A stretch of 9,959 bases of DNA from contig DFWT01000204.1 of NCBI GenBank assembly GCA_002381045.1, positions 147 through 10,105 on the forward strand. Reading direction: 5' to 3'. Source of the stretch: Rhodoferax sp. UBA4127. Lineage in GTDB: Bacteria > Pseudomonadota > Gammaproteobacteria > Burkholderiales > Burkholderiaceae_C. The translations under genes and the position numbers were made by a program. Under the pieces are notes generated by a model, which ran no database searches, was not told where the DNA came from, and was given only the letters and a program-made list of their open reading frames with translations. Below are positions 1-5,744 of the stretch, in pieces. Numbering within the stretch: position 1 is the first letter of the stretch; every line of letters starts with the position of its first letter.

Positions 1-887
1 TGGTTGCCTTGGGAGATTTCGGAACTCGCTGTCGCCACAGACTCACAATTCTGTCGGACATGTGCAACGACGCCTGACAAGTTGGTTTGCATGCTGGCCA
101 GCGCGGCCATGATGCTTTGCTCTGCGCCGGGTGGAACCGTGATGTGTGTTGACAAGTCTCCCAAAGCAGCTGCCCGAGCTATGGCTGCGGCTGCGGTGGG
201 TTCGCCTCCCACCTCGGCCCAAATCGCACGCCGTATCCACAAGCCAATACCAATCAACAAGGCCGAGGCCAAGGCAAGGCCGACGCCTTGGAACCAATGA
301 ACAGCGCCGACATTTTCCCCGTAGTGGGCTATTGACTTGTCAGCAAAGGCCACTGACCCTTTAACGGTGGCATCCACCTCAGCGCGATGCAACAGGTAAG
401 TCTGGTGGGCTGATTTCAGCGCCGCCTGAATCTTGGCGGGGCTTTCACCGGCAGCCAGCGAATCAATCACTTTGGCAGCTTCCGCCATGAAAGCAGTCGC
501 CTGTGTGTGCTGGGCGCCCAGCAACTTGGCTTCCAGACCATAGGGTGGATGGGTGCGCCAGAATTCAACCCTTGCTTGGTATTCCCCTTGAACACGCTTG
601 ACTTCGGTCTTGGCTTGATCAATCGACAGCGTTCCTTCGATGGCTTGCGAAAGAATCAGGCGCATTTCAATCAGATACATGGGTGGCGGAAGAATATCTG
701 CCGTCACATCCTTGGCCACGAAGGTTTGAGTCGCATCCTCGCCACTGGCGCGGCTACCCCAGTATGAGAGGCCACCGATAAACAACGCTGCGGCAATACC
801 TACGCCAATCAAAAGATTGAGCATGGCGCGTAGGCCAAGAACGGGAACTGTGGATGATGATGTTTTCTGCTGTTTGCCTGAAGCCAT
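1..887 (-). CDS. Methyl-accepting chemotaxis protein, N-terminal part (runs off left edge)
   Basis: Inner-membrane chemoreceptor that would signal to the CheA/CheW array. The visible 295 residues show a short basic cytoplasmic start, TM1 at about residues 22-43, a periplasmic sensing region at about 44-195 of predicted helical, four-helix-bundle (TarH-like) character, and TM2 at about 198-219 beginning WFQGVG. A HAMP-like segment follows (about 218-270, with RRAIWAEVGGEP and GDLSTHI), then the start of the signalling helix (SMQTNLSGVV, ending SSEISQGN). This last motif is typical of the family just before the DLSSRTE-type block, which lies off the window with the whole signalling tip. The ATG is chosen because AGGAG sits 8 nt upstream and the protein starts before TM1. 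The reading frame is open to base 1. The ligand cannot be inferred. The gene appears to stand alone, divergent from its neighbour. Confidence 0.93.
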   Translation of the reverse strand, partial: MASGKQQKTSSSTVPVLGLRAMLNLLIGVGIAAALFIGGLSYWGSRASGEDATQTFVAKDVTADILPPPMYLIEMRLILSQAIEGTLSIDQAKTEVKRVQGEYQARVEFWRTHPPYGLEAKLLGAQHTQATAFMAEAAKVIDSLAAGESPAKIQAALKSAHQTYLLHRAEVDATVKGSVAFADKSIAHYGENVGAVHWFQGVGLALASALLIGIGLWIRRAIWAEVGGEPTAAAAIARAAALGDLSTHITVPPGAEQSIMAALASMQTNLSGVVAHVRQNCESVATASSEISQGN

Positions 888-895
888 GATGGCTG

Positions 896-900
896 CTCCT
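896..900 (-). promoter_or_regulatory. Ribosome binding site of the chemoreceptor gene
   Basis: On the minus strand the sequence reads AGGAG followed by 8 nt and then ATG at 887. It is a strong Shine-Dalgarno match and fixes the start of the chemoreceptor. No convincing promoter was recognised further upstream. Confidence 0.7.
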
Positions 901-1232
901 TCGCGGTTACCTGGTTTTCCAATCGACTATCAACCTTGTCCTTGGCTCGCGACTTTGGCAAACCCACAGCAAGGCCTCATCATGTAGTTTCGGTGAAGCT
1001 CAGGTGGATCGATAGACAAAATTTCGCCACTTTGCACTTTCGCCATCACATGACTGAAACGCCGGATGCAATGGTATCCAATGCTTGGTGCTTTGGCCGC
1101 GAAATTCAGGCGTGTTGTATCTTGTGGTTTTTGTTGTCCAAAGCGTGAAATGCACGATGCAATCCATAAGCGCGGCCCAACTGAGGTTAGCGCCGTCTGC
1201 GTCGCTTGATGAGTTTTCCCGTAACCCTAACC
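901..1232. other. Divergent intergenic region between chemoreceptor and PKD-like gene
   Basis: This stretch separates two divergently transcribed genes, so it should hold a promoter for each. Short open frames exist (for example plus-strand 936-1148), but none has a good ribosome binding site or a recognisable protein. No clear sigma-70 or flagellar sigma-28 promoter could be picked by eye: a CAAAG...GTTGATAG pair on the minus strand at about 930-960 has the wrong spacing for sigma-28. No strong hairpin was seen. Confidence 0.5.
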
Positions 1233-1237
1233 AGGAG
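1233..1237 (+). promoter_or_regulatory. Ribosome binding site of the PKD-like gene
   Basis: AGGAG lies 7 nt before the ATG at 1245. It favours this start (MAKLVPGID) over the in-frame upstream TTG at 1206. Confidence 0.65.
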
Positions 1238-1244
1238 CCTTTCC

Positions 1245-1766
1245 ATGGCCAAACTTGTTCCAGGAATCGACACCACCGTCAAGTCTGATGAGCCCTTGTT
1301 GGATGTGCTTGCCTCGGTTGGCACCCCACTCAAACCGGGCAAGCATGTGTTTCAACTCCAAGTGAGCGATGATTCTGGCAACATGTCAGACGGTGCCAGT
1401 CTCACCGTCATCGTGCAGGATTTGGAACGGCCCACTGCAGTTATTGACTTGATCGGTCCGGCTGGTCAACGCATTTCCGACCCAGTGGTGCGCGTGCCCT
1501 TTGGAAAATCGTTTCAGCTGACCGGAGATCGGTCCAGCGATATTGGCGGTGTGGTCAAGGTTTGGAGTTGGACGCTCGTGCAAGGATGAATACGCCCCAT
1601 GAAGTCGCTCAAACCCAATGCGCCCTTGAACAAACATGGGCCTATTGTCAGAGTGTCTTCAAAACTGCCAGAAGGAGACTACGTCGTGCAATTGACGGTA
1701 ACGGGTCGCAGTGGACAAAGCCTCCCGGCCAAGCTCACCATCCGGGTCGTTAAAGAAAACCGCTGA
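1245..1766 (+). pseudogene. PKD/Ig-like domain protein interrupted by an in-frame TGA
   Basis: Reading from ATG 1245 gives 114 codons to a TGA at 1587-1589. The same frame then continues open for 58 more codons to a TGA at 1764-1766. Residues 1-58 carry the end of a beta-sandwich repeat (GKHVFQLQVSDDSGN, then SLTVIVQD). The next domain starts at RPTAVIDL and has the PKD-style segments VPFGKSFQLTGDRSSD and VWSWTLVQG just before the stop. After the stop comes LPEGDYVVQLTVTGRSG, the last PKD strands (G-Y-V-V-x-L-T-V-T), then AKLTIRVV. The two halves together make one complete domain, so the stop splits a single gene. A CGA (Arg) to TGA transition is the simplest cause. An ATG at 1599 has no good ribosome binding site. 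No signal peptide is visible. Function is unknown; PKD-like modules usually mediate protein or carbohydrate contacts. A sequencing error cannot be excluded. Confidence 0.62.
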
Positions 1767-1937
1767 AACGCCTGGTCCATGGCGTAAGTCAATCACCCAT
1801 CACGTCACATCTAAACGACCTCTTGTTGACTTGGTGGTCTGATGCAGACGGCCTCACCTTGGTCAATGGCCTGAACTCAGTTGCAATTTTGAGACGCTGG
1901 TCACGCATGTTTTGTGGTTCTCCCAGCGGCCGCTCGG

Positions 1938-2612
1938 CTACGGCAAGTGCGCCACCAGATCACGTGCCGATTCCTGAACAATGCTTTTCATCGACACATA
2001 TTCCTCAGCCAACGATTCATGCGACACGGTTGATTCCTGCGCGCCTTCCCAGGCGACCGAACCATCCTGGGTGTCCCAGATTTGGAGGAACAGTCGAATT
2101 GTGCTGGTCTTGGTCTCCAACACGCGCAGCCCAAGCAGGCCAAATCGGCTCTTCGACTCCTGCCGGAACGCACCAAGTTTGAGTTGGGCCAAATAGCGCA
2201 CTCTGGTTACCTTAGCCACTTGCTCGAGAATCTCCCGGTCAAAGATGCCAGTCAAACGGTAGTCCTCGAACATTTGCCGATATTCACGGGTGAGCCCATG
2301 ACGATTGACCGCACTGAGTGTTTGCGGCAAAGCGATGACAGTCAAATCCGGGCGCAAAGTCTGCAAAACTTCGGTAAAGGCAAGCGCCAAAGCTTGCCTG
2401 TCTTCTTCTTGTCCAGTGATCGACGACGGCGTAATAAATGCGACGCCCCCCTTTCGCAGGTCCTCGGTCCGAAGGTCGATCATCAAAACCTGTGTCGTCG
2501 GGATGTTTTGCTGGGTTTTTGCCTGTAGCTGATTGTTGGCACACGCACTTAGCAACAATGCGAACCCAATGGCCAAGAGTCCAAATCTGTTTTCCCTACA
2601 ACCTGTCTTCAC
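1938..2612 (-). CDS. Putative outer-membrane lipoprotein of unknown function
   Basis: About 224 residues with a type II signal peptide: basic start, hydrophobic core LLAIGFALLL and lipobox L-S-A-C (lipidated Cys24 from this start). The residue after Cys is Ala, not Asp, which fits sorting to the outer membrane. The mature part begins Gln/Asn-rich and then has alternating strand-helix character (VLMIDLRTEDL; LRPDLTVIALP; RYLAQLKLGAF; STIRLFLQIWDTQDGSVAWE). This loosely recalls the compact alpha/beta fold of lipoproteins such as CsgG or GNA1162, but no family can be named. GTG at 2610-2612 is preferred because GGAG lies 6 nt upstream. An ATG at 2622-2624 would add four residues (MEIG) but has no Shine-Dalgarno sequence. 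It is convergent with the PKD-like gene and lies 196 nt after the PPK2 gene on the same strand, so it may be a separate unit. Confidence 0.85.
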   Translation of the reverse strand: MKTGCRENRFGLLAIGFALLLSACANNQLQAKTQQNIPTTQVLMIDLRTEDLRKGGVAFITPSSITGQEEDRQALALAFTEVLQTLRPDLTVIALPQTLSAVNRHGLTREYRQMFEDYRLTGIFDREILEQVAKVTRVRYLAQLKLGAFRQESKSRFGLLGLRVLETKTSTIRLFLQIWDTQDGSVAWEGAQESTVSHESLAEEYVSMKSIVQESARDLVAHLP

Positions 2613-2711
2613 GCCAATCTCCATTCACCAGCAATCGACTCGATCCAATAGGGAGGGGTTGCCAGGTACAAGATGATCAAAGCTTATGCGACATCTGTCT
2701 GTTAGGTGAAA

Positions 2712-2750
2712 CACCAAAGTGCCATTGGCCCGACTCGTGCCAATTTGGTG
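2712..2750 (-). repeat. Interrupted inverted repeat downstream of PPK2
   Basis: The plus strand shows CACCAA (2712-2717) and ATTGGC (2724-2729), then a 9-nt loop, then GCCAAT TTGGTG (2739-2750). This gives 6 + 6 base pairs with a 6-nt bulge in one arm. In the direction of PPK2 transcription the stem is followed by GTTTCACC, which is not a real U-tract. It could be a weak terminator or mRNA-stabilising hairpin for the PPK2 transcript, about 60 nt after its stop. Confidence 0.35.
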
Positions 2751-2808
2751 ATCAAGTTGGCTGGATTGGTTGGCCACCCTCGAGAAATACCAAAACCATT
2801 GTTAAGCC

Positions 2809-3690
2809 CTACCCGAGCGTGTCCTGCATCAATCGCTTACGGATTGAAATCAACTCCTGCCGGTGCGTGGCGTTGGCCTTTGGGTACTTCATATGGAGTG
2901 AGCGCAAGGTATCAAGCACGATGTTGGAGATGATCAGGTGGGCATTTTCTTTGTCATCCGCTGGCACCACGTACCAAGGGGCAGTCTGGGTACTTGTGGC
3001 GCTCAGGCATGCTTCATAGGCCCGCATGTACTTTGGCCAGCAGTTGCGTTCTTCGATGTCGGCAGAACTGAATTTCCAGTTCTTTTCGGGGTCATCAATG
3101 CGAGCAACAAAACGCTTGCGCTGCTCTTGCTTTGACAAGTGAAGGAAGAATTTGACAATCCTTGTTCCATTTTGATGGAGATGGTTCTCAAGAGCAACGA
3201 TGGATTGGTAGCGTTTATTCCAGATCGTCTTTTCGTCACGCACTTCATCTGGTAAACCCTGCGCCCTTAGGATTTTGGGATGCACCCTGACGATCAAGAC
3301 TTCTTCGTAATAGGAGCGGTTAAAGATGCCAATTCGCCCACGCTCTGGCAGGCACTGGGTGGTGCGCCATAAAAAGTCATGGTCCAGTTCCCCGGCGCTT
3401 GGATGCTGAAAACTGAACACCTGGCATCCTTGTGGATTGACGCCTGACATCACATGCTTGATGGCGCCATCCTTTCCGGCCGCATCCATGGCCTGAAAAA
3501 TCAACAAGACCGCATGTTGGTTTGCAGCGTATTGCAGTTGTTGCAGTTTGCTGAGTTCTGCCACCTGTTTGGCCAGGCGCTCTTCATAGGCGAGGCGCGA
3601 TTTGCTGGCCGGTGTGACCCGTGTTGGCCACTTTTCAAGGTCGACTTTTTCGCCTTCCTTGACCTTGTAGGTTTCGGACTTGATCTTCAA
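2809..3690 (-). CDS. ppk2: PPK2-family polyphosphate:nucleotide phosphotransferase
   Basis: Cytoplasmic kinase that moves phosphate between polyphosphate and nucleoside mono- or diphosphates. The 293 residues match the usual length of a one-domain PPK2. Visible landmarks: N-terminal SETYKVKEGEKVDLEKWPTR (about 5-24); P-loop MDAAGKDG (68-75) with the typical follow-on IKHVMSGVNPQG; Walker-B-like GIFNRSYYEEV (121-131); and a basic lid segment with RKRFVARIDDPEKNWKFS (191-208). The MDAAGKDG and NRSYYE combination resembles class III enzymes, which accept AMP as well as ADP; this subclass is inferred. The only start available is TTG at 3690, because an in-frame TAG lies at 3724-3726 and no ATG/GTG intervenes. 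Its Shine-Dalgarno is poor. The gene lies 33 nt behind, and in the same frame as, the small exported-protein gene, which suggests co-transcription and perhaps translational coupling. Confidence 0.95.
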   Translation of the reverse strand: MKIKSETYKVKEGEKVDLEKWPTRVTPASKSRLAYEERLAKQVAELSKLQQLQYAANQHAVLLIFQAMDAAGKDGAIKHVMSGVNPQGCQVFSFQHPSAGELDHDFLWRTTQCLPERGRIGIFNRSYYEEVLIVRVHPKILRAQGLPDEVRDEKTIWNKRYQSIVALENHLHQNGTRIVKFFLHLSKQEQRKRFVARIDDPEKNWKFSSADIEERNCWPKYMRAYEACLSATSTQTAPWYVVPADDKENAHLIISNIVLDTLRSLHMKYPKANATHRQELISIRKRLMQDTLG

Positions 3691-3723
3691 CTTTGTGCCG
3701 ACTGGGCCGCTGCTGCCATGGCG

Positions 3724-4119
3724 CTATTGCGCCGGTTTCACCGTCACACTTTTGCGCAAGATGCCCCCGGATTGGGCGCCGCTGGTGATGTCGCCCTGGG
3801 CAAGGATCCGCGCTTCGCAAGCCTGACGATCGTCACCTGCGTGCGACTCGCAGCGCCGCAGCGCGTTCGATAGATACTGATCGGGTACGTCGCTCAATTG
3901 GCCACGTCTCGCTTCAGCCAATGCGGCCCCTGCTTCCCGCCGGCAGGTGTCAAGGTTCTGATTGGATTGGCCGTTGTTGCAAACCGCCATCTCGTGAACG
4001 TAATTGGCTTGCGCCTGGTTTGAAGTGTTCGGCCCTGCTGCCAACGCATCAGAGGTAGATATCAAGGTAGCTACCGCCGCCAGAGTGAGATGACGAGCTA
4101 GGAAAAGCGCTGATTTCAT
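3724..4119 (-). CDS. Small exported four-cysteine protein, unknown function
   Basis: 131 residues. A Sec signal peptide (KSALFLARHLTLAAVATLI) with likely cleavage near DALAA (about 24-28) predicts a periplasmic or secreted protein of about 100 residues. Four cysteines (47, 59, 90, 101) lie in AVCNNGQSNQNLDTCRREA and ALRRCESHAGDDRQACEAR, a regular Cx11C...Cx10C layout suggesting two disulfides in a helical hairpin. The middle AGAALAEARRGQL is helical. The tail SGAQSGGILRKSVTVKP looks flexible. Proteins of this layout occur as hypotheticals in Burkholderiales (recollection, not checked). No enzymatic motif is visible. ATG 4119 is chosen because it starts the signal peptide; its ribosome binding site is weak. 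Close linkage to PPK2 suggests one transcript but gives no direct functional clue. Confidence 0.85.
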   Translation of the reverse strand: MKSALFLARHLTLAAVATLISTSDALAAGPNTSNQAQANYVHEMAVCNNGQSNQNLDTCRREAGAALAEARRGQLSDVPDQYLSNALRRCESHAGDDRQACEARILAQGDITSGAQSGGILRKSVTVKPAQ

Positions 4120-4442
4120 GTGGACTTTCGTGAGGTTTTCGGGAGGCTTCCAACGAGGGAGTCGAATTTCAGAGGCATGGCGAATGCATCACCATCTCTT
4201 CATCAGCCTCTGCACCTGTTGGGTGTATCTTTTTCTTGCCAAACCGCGGCAGAACTCTTTGAACCGCTCTTGTCAGTGCACCAACAACCAGCAGTTGGAT
4301 GCGTCCTCGCTGATGAACTCGCGGGAGAGACCTTGGTGATTTCGGGTGTTGCGCATACATGGGCTAGTGTTGTCTGCCATGCGCCGTGGATTCAGTTCGC
4401 TGCCACACACAATCGACGCCTTTTTTAATGGCTTGATGCCCC

Positions 4443-4499
4443 AACTTCGCGGCGCACTGTGCCAGGCCGCATTGCAGCCGTCAGCAGGCAGGCGAAGTT
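4443..4499 (-). repeat. Foldable element: 8-bp closing stem with two internal hairpins
   Basis: AACTTCGC (4443-4450) and GCGAAGTT (4492-4499) are perfect 8-bp inverted repeats enclosing 41 nt. Inside, the minus strand can form GGCTGC-AAT-GCGGCC (6 bp with one G-U), and next to it GGCAC-AGT-GCGCC (5 bp, one mismatch; a G-U on the plus strand). Together this makes a three-way junction. It could be a structured RNA, a cruciform repeat or a recombination site. It lies about 180 nt downstream of the ABC operon stop. There is no T-run right after it, so it is not a classical terminator. Confidence 0.4.
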
Positions 4500-4623
4500 T
4501 TCTTTGAAACTGAATACTTCGATGCGCGTCTGGGTCGTCTCTTCTAACCCGCTGGAGGATCTAAGCTGGTTTGGCAACCATTGCTTGGTAGTTTTCCCAG
4601 CCACCGAGGGTTTGAAGCTTTTT

Positions 4624-4670
4624 GGCCTCTAGGCCTTTTATCTATTGATCTATTAGTTACGAAATAGATA
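4624..4670. repeat. AT-rich inverted repeats just after the ABC operon
   Basis: GGCC-TCTA-GGCC (4624-4635) is a short palindromic hairpin flanked by T-rich sequence on the plus strand. Beside it TATCTATT (4639-4646) is the exact inverse of AATAGATA (4663-4670). A second, overlapping partner ATCTATT (4648-4654) also pairs with 4663-4669, so two alternative stems are possible. The 3' context on the minus strand is A-rich rather than T-rich, so this is not a standard terminator for the operon ending at 4681. The base composition is clearly lower in GC than the neighbouring genes. Confidence 0.4.
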
Positions 4671-4680
4671 GCAATTTAGG

Positions 4681-5727
4681 TTATACTGCTGCCACCACCG
4701 ACACCCCATGGTCCGCCAAGGTGAGACCGACCTGGCTGCCCAGGCTCAGCACGTCGGTGAGGTCAGGCGACACCACAAAAATTGGGCCTAATGTGGTCTC
4801 AAAGGTGTACTCAAAAAAGCTACCCAGGTAAGCCAGCTTGAGCAGTTTGGCGGGCAAGCCACTGCCGTCACGGTGGATGTGCCATGCCTCGGGGCGTACC
4901 GCCACCTTCACATTGCCAGCAGCCACGGCCTGGCGCGCACTGATGTGCAAGGGCCCGAGTTGCACACCACCTGCGGCATCGGCCACACCAGGGAATAGCA
5001 TCGCCTCGCCCATGAAGCCGGCCACGAACTCGCTGCCGGGTCGCTCGTACATGTCCTGTGGTGTGCCACGCTGGGCGATCAGGCCGTTGTCCATGACGAT
5101 GATTTGGTCGCTTACTGCCAGCGCTTCACTTTGGTCATGGGTGACGTAGGCCACGGTCAGGTGCAGGCGCTGCTGCAGGCTGCGAATTTCTTCGCGCATC
5201 TCCCGGCGCAGGCGCGCATCCAGGTTGCTCAGGGGTTCATCAAACAGCAGCACACCAGGCTCCAGCACCAGCGCCCGGGCCAAGGCCACACGTTGCTGCT
5301 GGCCCCCTGAGAGTTCGCTGGGCAGGCGGTCGTTGTAGCCCACCAGACCGACATTTCCCAACGTTTCAACCGCCCGGCGCAAGGCCTCTGGCTTTTCAAT
5401 ACCAGACATCTTCAGGCCATACATGACGTTTTCAAGCACGTTCATGTGGGGAAACAGTGCATAGCTCTGAAACATCATGCTGACATTGCGGTCCGCCGGA
5501 CCCAAGGTGGTGACATCCTTGCCGTCCATGATGATTTGGCCGCCGGTGGGTGTTTCCAAGCCGGCGATCATGCGCAACACCGTGGTCTTGCCACAACCCG
5601 AAGGGCCGAGGATGGTGGTCAGCGAGCCTTTGTCGATTTCAAAATCAACGCCTTTGATCACCAACGGGGCGCTGGCGTCCGTGCCATAACGCTTGGTGAT
5701 GTTTTTGAATTCAACGCCGTGGTTCAT
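4681..5727 (-). CDS. afuC: ABC importer ATPase subunit, AfuC/FbpC type
   Basis: Energises uptake by the permease encoded just upstream; acts as a dimer on the inner face of the inner membrane. The 348 residues show all ABC motifs: Walker A GPSGCGKT (41-48), Q-loop Gln87 in MMFQSYALFPH, signature LSGGQ (139-143), Walker B LLFDEP (160-165, catalytic Glu164) and switch His197 (VTHDQ). A C-terminal TOBE-like region (about 240-348, with VAVRPE at 275-280 and YLGSFFEYTFE at 300-310) places it with the CUT1/FbpC/PotA regulatory-domain ATPases. The same length is usual for AfuC. ATG 5727 is chosen because it starts the conserved first strand (VEFKNITKRYG) and has AGAGAAG just upstream; a longer frame to 5865 overlaps the permease and is unlikely. 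The gap to the permease stop is 17 nt, so it is the last gene of the operon. Confidence 0.95.
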   Translation of the reverse strand: MNHGVEFKNITKRYGTDASAPLVIKGVDFEIDKGSLTTILGPSGCGKTTVLRMIAGLETPTGGQIIMDGKDVTTLGPADRNVSMMFQSYALFPHMNVLENVMYGLKMSGIEKPEALRRAVETLGNVGLVGYNDRLPSELSGGQQQRVALARALVLEPGVLLFDEPLSNLDARLRREMREEIRSLQQRLHLTVAYVTHDQSEALAVSDQIIVMDNGLIAQRGTPQDMYERPGSEFVAGFMGEAMLFPGVADAAGGVQLGPLHISARQAVAAGNVKVAVRPEAWHIHRDGSGLPAKLLKLAYLGSFFEYTFETTLGPIFVVSPDLTDVLSLGSQVGLTLADHGVSVVAAV

Positions 5728-5744
5728 GTGCTTCTCTTTGATAT

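Larger units (their letters stand above)
4120..4680. other. Gene-free region of about 560 bp between exported protein and ABC operon
   Basis: No convincing gene is seen. Overlapping short open frames on both strands (plus 4120-4428; minus 4169-4360; minus 4425-4604) lack good ribosome binding sites and recognised domains. One 26-codon minus-strand open piece (4564-4641) reads LQTLGGWENYQAMVAKPA. This faintly recalls the LGGW...MV block near the C-terminus of tyrosine recombinases, but the spacing is one residue longer than usual. The region also holds the foldable element at 4443-4499 and AT-rich repeats at 4624-4670. It may be a decayed mobile segment or a conserved noncoding element. It also contains the 5' region of the exported-protein gene. 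Confidence 0.45.

Noticed and set aside
507..767. Plus-strand open frame of 86 codons
   Set aside because: It is antisense to the chemoreceptor periplasmic domain, with no ribosome binding site or recognisable product.
930..960. Flagellar sigma-28 promoter for the chemoreceptor gene
   Set aside because: CAAAG and GTTGATAG are present on the minus strand, but they are about 18 nt apart rather than the expected spacing of about 14, and GTTGATAG is a poor match to GCCGATAA.
1923..1932. Palindrome AGCGGCCGCT after the lipoprotein stop as a terminator
   Set aside because: It is only a 10-bp palindrome without a loop, and no T-run follows on either strand.
2082..2528. Plus-strand open frame of 148 codons
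   Set aside because: It is antisense to the lipoprotein gene, which has a clear lipobox and signal peptide in its own frame.
4443..4499. Integron attC site
   Set aside because: AAC and GTT triplets close the stem, but the flanking bases do not match the RYYYAAC and GTTRRRY core sites, and no integrase or cassette genes are nearby.
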